Numbered from the stretch's first letter, positions 7,664 through 15,936 are shown. The stretch is 32,555 bases of DNA from BS150m-G50 sp964501185 [NCBI: uncultured Bacteroidia bacterium] (GCA_964501185.1 CAZCRT010000024.1:1-32555); one strand, 5' to 3'. The notes: generated by a model not told the origin, from the letters alone. Numbers and translations: made by a program.

Positions 7664-8902
7664 ATGGGTGAAGATCGCCAGCAAAGAATAGACATAATGA
7701 AAAACCTGGTTCGCCAGCTGCACGATGGAAAGGCACCGGAAAAGGTAAAGAAGCAACTGGAAACGATTCTGGACGGAGCTGATTACGCTGATGTTTTCCG
7801 CATGGAAGTACAGCTGATCGAGGAGGGAATTCCCCAGGAAAGTATTCAGGCCCTCTGTGACACGCACACCCATGTGCTGAAGAAACAGCTGGACCTGGTG
7901 GAAACGCCTGAAACTAATCCCGGGCATCCAGTTCACACTTTTGTAGAAGAGAACAAGGCAATCAGCGAGAAAGTCAGCCTGATCAGAATGCTGGTTGACC
8001 AGTTGAATGAGCTGGCTGATGAGGATGACGCACTACCGCAGGTCCGCAGGATTCAGGGTGAACTGAATGAGCTGATGGATGTGGATAAACACTATCGCCG
8101 TAAAGAGAACCTGGTTTTCCCATTCTTTGAGAAGAATAATGTCCCGGGTGTCCCGGCAGTAATGTGGGGGAAAGATGATGAAGTGCGTGAACTGCTGAAG
8201 ACCACTCTGGCCGGGTTGCAGGAGATTGAAGGTATCAGTGCCGGCGAGGCTGTAGCGTTCAGTCAGCTGGCAATACTGCCAGCTGCCGAGGCTGCAGAGG
8301 AGATGATCTACAAGGAAGAGAAAGTGTTCCTGCCGACTGCTCTCGACCTGCTGACAGAGGAGGAGTGGTACCAGATCTACAGCGAAACCCCGGAGATCGG
8401 CTACTGCCTGTGGGTACCGGAATTCGAATGGATGCCAGAGGGTATCGACCTGGAGGAAATGCAGACAAAAATGGATGGCAGGGTTCAACTGCCAACCGGT
8501 GCTCTGGAGCTCGAGGAGATGATCTCCATGTTCAAGACACTGCCCTTCGACATCACATTTGTCGACAGGGATGACAACGTGCGTTTTTACAGTGAAGGCC
8601 CGGAGCGCATTTTTGAGCGAACCCGTACCGTTCTGGGACGCAAAGTGCAATACTGTCACCCGCCCAGCAGTGTACACACAGTCAATCAGATTCTCGACGA
8701 TTTTAAAACCGGCAAGCAGGATCAGGCTCGTTTCTGGATCAATATGGGGCCAAAACTGGTTTATATCGTCTACTATGCGGTTCGCAATGAGCAGAAAGAG
8801 TATCTCGGTACGCTGGAGGTAACACAGGATATAGCCCCCATGCAGAAAATAGAGGGTGACCGGCGCCTGCTCAGCTATGACGAGCCGGATACGGGCAGGT
8901 AG
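7664..8902 (+). CDS. DUF438 / hemerythrin-like / PAS protein
   Basis: The 412-residue product has the complete DUF438 architecture. The N-terminal DUF438 helical domain is at about residues 5-80 (VRQLHDGKAPEKVKKQL...LCDTHTHVLKKQL). The hemerythrin HHE domain (about 88-230) has H88, H91, the HYRRKENLVFP motif (H143, E148) and a KEEKVFLP segment near 218-224. A C-terminal PAS-type domain (about 285-405) carries CHPPSSV and FWINM. Such proteins bind a di-iron centre and are linked to oxygen or nitric-oxide sensing or repair. ATG 7664 is preferred over an in-frame ATG at 7610 because AAGGAG lies seven bases before it. It is followed by the DUF1858/DUF2249 gene after 37 bases. Control probably runs through the palindrome at 7487. 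Confidence 0.92.
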   Translation: MGEDRQQRIDIMKNLVRQLHDGKAPEKVKKQLETILDGADYADVFRMEVQLIEEGIPQESIQALCDTHTHVLKKQLDLVETPETNPGHPVHTFVEENKAISEKVSLIRMLVDQLNELADEDDALPQVRRIQGELNELMDVDKHYRRKENLVFPFFEKNNVPGVPAVMWGKDDEVRELLKTTLAGLQEIEGISAGEAVAFSQLAILPAAEAAEEMIYKEEKVFLPTALDLLTEEEWYQIYSETPEIGYCLWVPEFEWMPEGIDLEEMQTKMDGRVQLPTGALELEEMISMFKTLPFDITFVDRDDNVRFYSEGPERIFERTRTVLGRKVQYCHPPSSVHTVNQILDDFKTGKQDQARFWINMGPKLVYIVYYAVRNEQKEYLGTLEVTQDIAPMQKIEGDRRLLSYDEPDTGR

Positions 8903-8939
8903 ACATCAGTCGAATTATTCGAAAATGGAGAAATAGATA

Positions 8940-9446
8940 ATGGATATACAACTCACAACCAGGCTGTTTGCGATCTTTGAAGAGTATCCCGCACTGGAAG
9001 AGAAAGTAATGCAGATGGCTCCGATCTTTCGCAACCTGACCAATCCGGTGTTGCGAAAAACCGTGGGGAAACTGGCAAGTGTAGAGAAGGTGGCAAAGAT
9101 TGGCAAACTTGATCCCGGCACCTTCCTCAACGCCCTGCGCCAGGAAGCTGGCTTACCGACTACTGATGAGCTTCCGGAAGAGACAATTGAGATCCCTCAG
9201 GACGCTCCCGACTGGATTTCAGGTGACCCGTTACATGTAATAGACGGTACCGCCATGCTGGCTGAGGGTGTACATCCGATCGGGCTTATCAACGAGCAGA
9301 TGCAGGAAGCAGCGTCAGGAGAGTTCGTCCTGTTGCAGACCAACTTTCCACCGTTACCGCTGGTTGAAGCGATGGAGAAACAGGGCTACCTGGTTTTTCA
9401 CAAGGAAACAGAGGGTGAACATCAGACTTTTATAGGGAAGAAGTAG
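8940..9446 (+). CDS. DUF1858 plus DUF2249 domain protein
   Basis: This 168-residue protein has an N-terminal DUF1858-like part (about residues 1-70: LFAIFEEYPALEEKVM, a VEKVAKIGKLDPGTFLNAL helix). Its C-terminal DUF2249-like part (about 95-168: GDPLHVIDGTAMLAEGVHP, LLQTNFPPLPLVEAMEKQGY) belongs to the SirA/TusA-like fold. Both domains often occur beside or fused to DUF438/hemerythrin proteins in anaerobes, which agrees with the gene upstream. GGAG nine bases before the ATG sets the start. The function is unproven; a small-molecule or metal stress role is an inference from context. Confidence 0.85.
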   Translation: MDIQLTTRLFAIFEEYPALEEKVMQMAPIFRNLTNPVLRKTVGKLASVEKVAKIGKLDPGTFLNALRQEAGLPTTDELPEETIEIPQDAPDWISGDPLHVIDGTAMLAEGVHPIGLINEQMQEAASGEFVLLQTNFPPLPLVEAMEKQGYLVFHKETEGEHQTFIGKK

Positions 9447-9480
9447 ATCTGGATAATTTTCCGGACAGTAAAGCCAGGAT

Positions 9481-10458
9481 TCACTCACCCAGCAGAGCGG
9501 CAATAGCGGTTACATTCATGATGTCCTTTGCTACTGCACCACGGGAAAGATCAAGAAATGGTTTACGAAGGCCCTGAATCAGCGGCCCCAGGGCGTCAGC
9601 ACCTGCCAGTCGCTGTGTAATCTTGTAAGCGATGTTACCTGCATTGAGATCCGGGAAAATAAAGACATTAGCCTGCCCCTGCAAAGTCCCTTCCGGGGCT
9701 TTACTGCGGGCAATTGCGGGAACCACCGCCGCGTCAAACTGCAGTTCTCCATCAATTGTCAGTTCCGGAAAGCGTTCCCGGGTCAGACGCACCGCATCCC
9801 GCATCTTGTCTACCAGCGGATGATCAGCGCTGCCATGGGTGGAAAAGGAAAGAAAAGCCGCCCGCGGTTCAGTCTGTGTCAATGCGATATGTGTATCACA
9901 GGCCGCCCGGCAGATACTGGGCAGCTGTTGTGCTTCAGGATCCGGTACTACACCGCAGTCGGAATAGGTGAAACCGCGACCATCCGGAAGTACCATCAGG
10001 AAAGAGCTGGACACCACATCCAACCCCTCCTTCATACCAAGACAGTAGAGCCCGGCCCGAATTACAGCCGGTGTAGTATTGACAGCACCGGCTACACCAC
10101 CATCTGCCCGGTCCGTTGCCACCATCAGCGCGCCAAAATAAAGCGGGTCCAGAACCAGTACCTGAGCCTGCTCCAGCGTCATACCTCTGTCCCGCCGCCT
10201 GTTGAAGAGAAAACGAGCGAATTCTTCACGCCATTCCGACCGGGCGGGATCGATAACCTCACGCCTGGAAAGCTGCAGATCTTCTCCCGCTGCCAGCTCC
10301 AGAATGCGGGTTTCATTACCGAGAAGTGTGAATCTGGCAATGCCGTTCTTACGAATCAGACCGGCTGCTGCTATCGTGCGGGGATCATCACCCTCCGGCA
10401 ATACTATGTGTCGTTGTAATGCGGCTGCCCTGGTCTGGATTTCCTGAAGTATGCTCAT
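9481..10458 (-). CDS. pta: Phosphate acetyltransferase
   Basis: This 325-residue enzyme interconverts acetyl-CoA plus phosphate and acetyl phosphate plus CoA. It has the single-domain PTA_PTB fold and the usual length of the short Pta class, with no N-terminal DRTGG extension. Family landmarks include RHIVLPEGDDPRT near the N-terminus, ADGGVAGAVNTTPAVIRAGL near 118-137, SFSTHGSADHPLVDKMRDAV near 205-225 and DGELQFDAAVVP near 235-246. The frame opens with adjacent GTG and ATG; the ATG at 10458 has better spacing from AGGA. No ackA is adjacent. It lies 17 bases downstream of coaD on the same strand, so a CoA-related pairing is possible. Confidence 0.93.
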   Translation of the reverse strand: MSILQEIQTRAAALQRHIVLPEGDDPRTIAAAGLIRKNGIARFTLLGNETRILELAAGEDLQLSRREVIDPARSEWREEFARFLFNRRRDRGMTLEQAQVLVLDPLYFGALMVATDRADGGVAGAVNTTPAVIRAGLYCLGMKEGLDVVSSSFLMVLPDGRGFTYSDCGVVPDPEAQQLPSICRAACDTHIALTQTEPRAAFLSFSTHGSADHPLVDKMRDAVRLTRERFPELTIDGELQFDAAVVPAIARSKAPEGTLQGQANVFIFPDLNAGNIAYKITQRLAGADALGPLIQGLRKPFLDLSRGAVAKDIMNVTAIAALLGE

Positions 10459-10475
10459 CACCCTGTTCCTGTTTT

Positions 10476-10970
10476 TTATGTGGTGATCTGTTGGGAAAGT
10501 TTCTGTACAAGTTTTTCAGCTACAAATTCAGGAACAAACTCCTGCAATGGCGCACGCAATTTCGCCAGCTCCCTGACAATACTGGCACTGAGGTAGATAT
10601 ATTTCTCATTTGGAGTGAGAAATACTGTTTCCAGTTCGGGCAGGAGTTTGCGATTTGTCAGAGCCATCTGAAATTCGATATCGAAATCTGAGATCATCCT
10701 CAGGCCACGTACAACTATCCGCACATTATTGCTGCGGGCGTAGTCGGTCAGCAATCCATCAAGCTGTTTGACCTGTACATTATCGATATCAGCCACCACC
10801 TGCTGAGCCAGCTCCAGACGTTCTTCCAGGCTGAAGAGAGTATCCTTGCCGGTTACAGCAGCCACCAGCAGTTCAACATGTTCAAACATGGATGCTGCCC
10901 GGTGAATAATATCAATATGTCCAAAAGTAATGGGGTCAAAGGTGCCGGGATAGATAGCGGTAACACTCAT
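10476..10970 (-). CDS. coaD: Phosphopantetheine adenylyltransferase
   Basis: The 164-residue enzyme adenylylates 4'-phosphopantetheine to dephospho-CoA, the fourth step of CoA biosynthesis. It is full length for the family. It shows the nucleotidyltransferase motif GTFDPITFGHIDII (the [TH]xGH signature as TFGH), the RGLRMISDFDIEFQMALTNR segment and the late SASIVRELA motif equivalent to ISSxxVR. ATG 10970 was chosen because GGAG lies five bases upstream; a GTG two codons earlier overlaps that site. It is followed closely by pta. Confidence 0.96.
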   Translation of the reverse strand: MSVTAIYPGTFDPITFGHIDIIHRAASMFEHVELLVAAVTGKDTLFSLEERLELAQQVVADIDNVQVKQLDGLLTDYARSNNVRIVVRGLRMISDFDIEFQMALTNRKLLPELETVFLTPNEKYIYLSASIVRELAKLRAPLQEFVPEFVAEKLVQKLSQQITT

Positions 10971-11387
10971 TGCCACTCCTTTCCGATCATAGTCTCAAGG
11001 GTTTCTGCAAGCCCTGAAATTCTACACACCCCCCCGGGGATAGTCAAGAGATTGCAATGAGAAGAACTTGTACCACGAAGATCACGAAGGGCAGGAAGAC
11101 AGAATTATGGTTAAGAAAATTCCAAAGTTAAGAGTTCATGCAATAACTGTAGAGTAAGCGAAGTAGAAACCACTATGAATATGCTCAGATTTACATTCGT
11201 CATGATAGCAATACGACTCTATCCGGCAAGCAGAACGAACACGTAATATGATTAGCTGGAATGCAGCTGGCAGCTATTTGTTCGCTTCTCACCCGGGGTA
11301 TGATAGGCAGAAAGAGATATGGTTCATTCTTAGTCATAGTAACCTTCGTGTCCTTCGTGCGCTTCGTGTTGAAAACGCTTTTTCCTC
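10971..11387. other. Gene-free spacer bounded by CACGAAG/CTTCGTG repeats
   Basis: No gene is recognised. CCACGAAGATCACGAAG at 11073-11089 and three inverted copies of CTTCGTG at 11344-11350, 11353-11359 and 11362-11368 bound an AT-richer interior of about 255 bases. The layout resembles a short non-autonomous element, or simply clustered dispersed repeats. A related set closes the window at 32211-32515. Confidence 0.5.
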
Positions 11388-11416
11388 AAAAAAAGAGCCC
11401 CCGATAACGGGAGCTC
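11388..11416 (-). terminator. Rho-independent terminator of the XRE regulator
   Basis: Read on the minus strand, GAGCTCCCG-ttat-CGGGGGCTC forms a 9-bp stem with one T-G pair and is followed by seven T residues. It lies about 45 bases after the stop codon of the regulator at 11460. A separate 10-bp palindrome (CTCTCAGGAA-A-TTCCTGAGAG, 11425-11445) lies between the stop and this terminator. Confidence 0.8.
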
Positions 11417-11459
11417 CATACAAACTCTCAGGAAATTCCTGAGAGCTGTGGGGGGGGTG

Positions 11460-11837
11460 TTAATCAAGCAGCTTCTCGGTGTTGGATTCACCCTCGATTA
11501 CCCGCTGCACATATTCATTCAGAGCAACCAGGTCTTCTACATTGAGATCGGAGAGGTCACGAATCATCTTACGAATAATAACGATTTTTACTTCGTTCAT
11601 CCGTAATGTCCGTTTGATATCCTCATTCAGGATTGAGTCAGGTGTGATCTTGATAAACAGAAGAGATGAGATCAGCTCAGAAATAACTTCTATCGACTGA
11701 CGATAAGGTTTACGACCTGCCAGCCACATGGATACAGTTGCCTTTGAAACACCGCACATTTTGGCGACATAGGCTTTTGTGATGCCCAGGTTCTTAAACA
11801 CATATTTCAAGTTTTCAATAAAGATGGAAGATTCCAT
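11460..11837 (-). CDS. XRE-type helix-turn-helix regulator
   Basis: This is a 125-residue DNA-binding protein. Residues 9-45 form a lambda-repressor-like HTH with the recognition-helix region AYVAKMCGVSKATVSMWLAGRKP. The remainder is helical and charged, with repeated aliphatic residues, perhaps a dimerisation region. I recognise no ligand domain. It is monocistronic, with its own promoter candidate (12067-12095) and terminator (11388-11416). A small palindrome, AACAC-T-GTGTT (11856-11866), lies about 20 bases before its start and could be an autoregulatory site. Its targets are unknown. Confidence 0.82.
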   Translation of the reverse strand: MESSIFIENLKYVFKNLGITKAYVAKMCGVSKATVSMWLAGRKPYRQSIEVISELISSLLFIKITPDSILNEDIKRTLRMNEVKIVIIRKMIRDLSDLNVEDLVALNEYVQRVIEGESNTEKLLD

Positions 11838-12568
11838 ATGTTTCCCTGCCTTTCAAACACTGTGTTGATATTTAATTCGCTAACTAAACTATATTTTGCC
11901 AGAGATAAGCAGTAACAGAACGGTTCATATGATTGAAACCGACACGCCACCTATAAATAAGTAACATATAAAACACGCGTACTGTTCTGTATCATGACTA
12001 TCAGCATATGCCATAATATCCAATTACCGCTTTTATGTTTAAAAAGCATCAACTGGCTACATGTGTAAAATAATATAGGTGCAATACCTTGTCAAGTATA
12101 AAAAATCCCTATTTGAGAAAAACTTCTGTGTATTGCGTTTGCTTTTCGATAGCTGCCAATCAGTCATTGTCATAAAACTATTTTCACCACTGAGTTGCAT
12201 GGCTGATCCTGTCGCAGCACACTGCCCGAAATTTCTGACAGAACTTTCACATCATCTGAGAAGCAGTTCTCAGCTGGTGAATGGTACTGCAATTGTATCG
12301 TGTGTACTTTGACCAATCATTACCGGTCACTGTTCAGGTTATACATCGTTTCTGAACCAGACTTTATCAGAAAGCTTGAAAAAGGTAACTGGCCTGCACT
12401 CCTGCAGCAGGCAGGAATCCCGGAGGCTGACATTGCAGCTTCGAGCAACTGGAGTTTTTGTTGGATATTAGCTCGCTATCTTAGTATCCTTTTGCCGGCA
12501 CTTCTACGCTTACTGCAGTCAATGATTCACTAGCGGGGTGCCTGCAAGGATGAAACCGGGAGAAACAG
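11838..12568. other. AT-rich gene-free region, 731 bases
   Basis: This is an AT-rich spacer between a minus-strand regulator and a plus-strand mutase. It holds the palindrome 11856-11866, a minus-strand promoter candidate (12067-12095) and the ribosome binding site GGGAG (12558-12562) of the mutase. Open frames at 12079-12312 and 12300-12533 lack start signals and domains. The stretch 12350-12450 has a coding-like look, and I cannot exclude a decayed gene there. Confidence 0.5.
12067..12095 (-). promoter_or_regulatory. Promoter candidate of the XRE regulator
   Basis: On the minus strand TTGACA (12095-12090) is followed after 17 bases by TATTTT (12072-12067). This would give a leader of roughly 220 bases to the regulator start at 11837. 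Confidence 0.4.
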
Positions 12569-13888
12569 ATGTCGATTTTTAAAGCTTATGATATCCGTGG
12601 TATTGTGCCTACCGAGTTGGACGCAGAAAAGACTTATGAAATAGCCCGTGCTGCCGCTGAGTTTTTCTCTGCACGTAACATGGTTGTCGGAACGGATGTA
12701 CGTGACTCCCGTGATATGCTGCTCACTGCTTTCACACAGGGACTCTCCGATGCCGGTGTCGATACTCTCAACATCGGAACTGTATCAACCCCGATTCTTT
12801 ATTATACAACTGCGGTTGAAGAATATGACGCGGGTGTGATAATCACCGCTTCCCATAATCCACGCGAATATAACGGTTTCAAATTCTGCCGCCGCGGCGC
12901 TGTACCGGTCCCCTCGGATGAACTTCAGGAAATCCGCCGACTGGTGGAGAAGAGGAATTTCACTAAAAACAGCGCTGGCAACTTAACCACGCATGATCCC
13001 CTGCCTGCTTATCGAAAGCACATCTATGGATTCGCGAATTTCGAGCAGAAGCACAGAATCGTTATTGATACAGCAAACGCTGTCTGTGGTTCCTACCTGA
13101 TGGACCTTTACTCCGATCTGCCTCTGGATATTGTACCGCTCTTCTTTGAGGTCGACAGTCAGTTCCCGAACCATGCTCCCAATCCGCTGCTGGAGGAAAA
13201 CCTGATTGATATCAAGCGAAAGGTGCTTGAAAGCGGTGCCGAACTCGGGGCTGCTCTGGACGGTGATGGCGATCGTATCATTTTTGTTGATGAAAATGGG
13301 GAAACTGTCCCCGGTGACTTTGCGACTGCTCTACTGGCACAGGCGTTACATGATCTTGGGAACAGGGATTTCAACGTGCTGATTGACTGCCGCTCTTCCC
13401 GGATAATGGAGGAGCTGCTGGGTGGGTATGGGCTTAATACAACCCGCAGTCGCGTAGGTCACACCTTCATCAAGAAAACCATGCGCAGTAATAACTCGCT
13501 CTGCGGTGGTGAGCTTTCTGGCCACTACTATTTCAGGGAAAGCTATTTCACTGAAAATGCGGATATGGCGTTGTTCCTGATACTGCAACTGATGGAGCGG
13601 AAGGGAAAAACTCTATCAGAACTGGTAGAGCCGTTAAAAAAATACGCTCAGAGTGGTGAGATCAATTTCACAGTGGAGGATGTGCCTGCCAAGTTGAAGG
13701 AAATTGAATCGCATTTTGCAGATGCTGATCAGGAATGGATTGACGGATTGACGATAAACTACGGGGATTGGTGGTGCAATATCCGTCCGTCCAATACTGA
13801 ACCGGTACTGCGTTTGAACCTCGAAGCTGATGATGATGCCCTGCTCCAGGAAAAACTGGCACTGATACAGGAACTCATTCAAAGTTAA
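12569..13888 (+). CDS. Phosphomannomutase/phosphoglucomutase
   Basis: This 439-residue alpha-D-phosphohexomutase moves phosphate between C6 and C1 of mannose or glucose phosphate, feeding nucleotide-sugar and envelope polysaccharide synthesis. All four family loops are present: the phosphoserine loop TASHNP (S95), metal loop DGDGDR (231-236), sugar loop GGELSGH (313-319) and the phosphate-binding RPSNTEP near the C-terminus. The N-terminal KAYDIRG is typical of the ManB/AlgC class. GGGAG six bases before the ATG sets the start, and a strong terminator follows. The sugar-loop GELSGH favours dual PMM/PGM use over phosphoglucosamine mutase. Confidence 0.93.
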   Translation: MSIFKAYDIRGIVPTELDAEKTYEIARAAAEFFSARNMVVGTDVRDSRDMLLTAFTQGLSDAGVDTLNIGTVSTPILYYTTAVEEYDAGVIITASHNPREYNGFKFCRRGAVPVPSDELQEIRRLVEKRNFTKNSAGNLTTHDPLPAYRKHIYGFANFEQKHRIVIDTANAVCGSYLMDLYSDLPLDIVPLFFEVDSQFPNHAPNPLLEENLIDIKRKVLESGAELGAALDGDGDRIIFVDENGETVPGDFATALLAQALHDLGNRDFNVLIDCRSSRIMEELLGGYGLNTTRSRVGHTFIKKTMRSNNSLCGGELSGHYYFRESYFTENADMALFLILQLMERKGKTLSELVEPLKKYAQSGEINFTVEDVPAKLKEIESHFADADQEWIDGLTINYGDWWCNIRPSNTEPVLRLNLEADDDALLQEKLALIQELIQS

Positions 13889-13918
13889 GCGAAACGGAAA
13901 TCCCGATATTTCTTATAC

Positions 13919-13946
13919 AAAAAAACCCGCTGAATGCGGGTTTTTT
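13919..13946. terminator. Bidirectional rho-independent terminator
   Basis: CCCGC-TGAAT-GCGGG (13926-13940) is preceded by seven A residues and followed by six T residues. It can therefore terminate both the mutase (plus) and the converging lipoprotein gene whose stop is at 13966 (minus). Confidence 0.88.
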
Positions 13947-13965
13947 AGTCGCTATGTTTCAGATA

Positions 13966-15072
13966 TTATTCTGTTTCTTTTTTCGCGTTACCCACGGTGG
14001 GGGGTGCCTGTTTTCGCAAAGTGGGGGCTACAGATCGCTGGCCGGCGGCAGGTTTTCTGCTGGTCGAAGTCAATCCCGTTTGTGGTGCAGCTGCTGAAGT
14101 AGTTCCAAGCTGATTGGTAGTTCCAGATACGGGCTTCCTTGGAGAAGCAGTTGGTGCTGAAGGCTTTTTAACACTGTTGAAGTGTACCAGAAAATCATCA
14201 ACCTGAGCCTTGACGAATGGATCTTCCGGATCGGCTGTTTCCAGCGATTCGATATGGATGGCCACGGAATCAATTACCTCTTCACTATTAAGACGCAACT
14301 GCATCAGACCGACAAAACGTCCCCGGTCACCTGAGTTGATATAATAACTGTCACCAACTATGTGTTCACTCTTCATGGGGCCGGCAACTTTGCCACCCAT
14401 GACAATATCTATTCCGGCGACTGAATCAGGAAGCGCTTTAGCGTTACGGTCGTCGATATGGGCAATACAGATGACCAGATCACAACCTTTTCCACGCAGT
14501 GTTTCCACCATACTGCGTGCATTGGCGAAGTAATCTTCCTGGATCGCTTTTTCCTTGCGAAGCAGTGACGCCCTCAGTTCACCAAAGATTCCAATTCTCA
14601 ATCCACCGACTTTTTTAATGACATATTCATCCCATATATCATCAGAATCCCGTGGATCGATATTGCTACCCAGTACGCTGAATTCCGCCTGTTCGATTAA
14701 ATTCCGTAAATCCATTTTATCCAGCGACAGATCCAGCTCACCAAGCTGCATGGCGTCGTAACCAATGTGATTCATTATTTCTGTGATAAACAGATACTTC
14801 TCAACATCGACTTCTTCACGCGCATAACTGCAGAGGTTTCCACCATCCAGCAGGAGGAAGTCGCCTTCCAGTGTGTTTCGTAATGAATCGATGTAAAACT
14901 GTCTCCTGGCAAGACCGCCAAGTTTATGGCTGTGTCAACCACAGTCCTCGAGAAAACCCTTTGTATCGGAAGTATAGATGATATTGAGACGATATTCATC
15001 CCGCCCCAGCGAGCAACTCATGATCAGAGCAACCTGAATCATCGCCAGCAGGAACATCAACGGTTTCTTCAT
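13966..15072 (-). CDS. Probable selenoprotein lipoprotein, 5'-nucleotidase/metallophosphoesterase fold
   Basis: One reading frame runs from ATG 15072 (AGGAG six bases before it) to 13966, broken only by a TGA at 14937-14935. Read through, it encodes 368 residues. It has a lipoprotein signal (residues 1-19, lipobox IMSC, C20) and a UshA/5'-nucleotidase-like phosphoesterase domain, and ends in a Pro/Ser/Thr-rich tail (about 275-368). The TGA is codon 46 in EDCG-UGA-HSHKLGGLARR, where relatives, as I recall them, carry Cys-Gly-Cys. A SECIS-like hairpin follows. The usual metal ligands are mostly lost: DxH is SDT, GD is GGN, GNHE is GELD, and GGHTH is GGKVAG. The likely role is a periplasmic or outer-membrane Cys-Gly-Sec redox protein rather than a phosphatase. 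The alternative is a nonsense mutation with two fragments. Selenocysteine machinery is not in this window. Confidence 0.75.
14892..14937 (-). promoter_or_regulatory. Candidate bacterial SECIS element
   Basis: Immediately 3' of the UGA (14937-14935) the minus strand folds into CUUGGC (14922-14917), loop GGUCUU (14916-14911) and GCCAGG (14910-14905). A lower pairing AAACU/AGUUU (14925-14921 with 14900-14896) is possible. The GGUCU begins 18 bases after the UGA. From memory, the E. coli fdhF SECIS also has 18 bases between the UGA and its GGUCU loop. The overlap with codons for the conserved GGLAR segment means part of the sequence is also protein-constrained. Confidence 0.7.
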
Positions 15073-15459
15073 TCAATTCTCCTCTCTATTATCATGTCGA
15101 TTATCTGCATCTGAAAAATGTGGATTACTCATCATTGAATAATCAAACAATATAGCTTTGTTTCACTCCAATACCAGATAAAAACTGGCTTCATTGCAGC
15201 TCTTCGGTATTGAGAATGTAAAAAATCACCTACCATAGTATCGACAGTAAAATTGCAGTCTTGATCAAAACCGGGGCCGCTTTAACTGTGTTATCTGATC
15301 GCTTATGAAACCGCACCTGCCTGCTAAGCTGTCATACGCCAGTTTGTCGAAAAAGCTCCTAAATATACTCAAACCTCGGCATCTTTAATCAGAGAAGCTA
15401 TATTCTCTCTATCAACTTGCTACAGGGTCTCGATCCTATTTCAGTAAAGCGGGGAAACA
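15073..15459. other. Divergent intergenic region, 387 bases
   Basis: The divergent promoters of the selenoprotein candidate and the EIIA operon must lie here. On the plus strand TCGGCA (15376-15381), 17 bases, TATATT (15399-15404) is a plausible sigma70 promoter. The -10 sits inside the inverted repeat AGAGAA-gctata-TTCTCT. On the minus strand I see only a TATATT hexamer with a weak -35. No gene is recognised. Confidence 0.4.
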
Positions 15460-15936
15460 ATGAAACTATACACAACTCTTTCCGAGGAAACCGTCTTCAT
15501 CGGAGTATCCGCACCTGATAAAGAAACACTGCTGAAGGATCTTGTGCGACGGATGGCTGAAGTATACTCCTACCCGGATCCGGATCTGCTGGTTGAGATC
15601 ATCCTTGAACGGGAAACGGAGATTCCCACCGGCATCGGTGGCGGAGTGGCAATACCACACGCCAACCAGGCACCGGTAGAAGAAACAATGCTGGCGGCTG
15701 CGACTATTGTTTCGCCACTGGAATTCAATGCTATAGATGGACAACCCGTGCAACTGATCTTTCTGGTTATGACCGGTTCTGGAAAAGCCGGACTTCACCT
15801 GAAAATCCTGGCGCGCATCTCCAGGATGTCACACAAAGTTGAACTGCTGCAGAAGCTGATCGACTCAGCCACTCCAGCGGAGTTCCTGCAACACCTGAGC
15901 AGCTTTGAGGATAGATTTACGGATATCAGCACATGA
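15460..15936 (+). CDS. EIIA-Ntr/fructose-type PTS domain protein
   Basis: The 158-residue protein is a single PTS EIIA type-2 domain. The phosphorylation site is H67 in PTGIGGGVAIPHA, and the downstream segments AIDGQPVQLIFLVMTG and HLKILARISRM match the family. With no permease domain, it resembles PtsN, a regulatory EIIA acting in the cytoplasm. GGGG lies about six bases before the ATG. Its stop codon overlaps the start of the next gene (ATGA), which encodes a PII-like protein. No EI or HPr gene is nearby, so the phosphate donor must lie elsewhere or the domain works unphosphorylated. Confidence 0.9.
   Translation: MKLYTTLSEETVFIGVSAPDKETLLKDLVRRMAEVYSYPDPDLLVEIILERETEIPTGIGGGVAIPHANQAPVEETMLAAATIVSPLEFNAIDGQPVQLIFLVMTGSGKAGLHLKILARISRMSHKVELLQKLIDSATPAEFLQHLSSFEDRFTDIST

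Noticed and set aside
12079-12533. Two short plus-strand frames in the AT-rich gap
   Set aside because: No start signals or recognisable domains; at best a decayed gene, so not listed as coding.
14775-15072. Reading the lipoprotein gene as a pseudogene broken by a nonsense mutation
   Set aside because: Kept as the alternative but disfavoured: no other lesion is present, the TGA follows Cys-Gly at a redox motif, and a SECIS-like hairpin is at the right distance.
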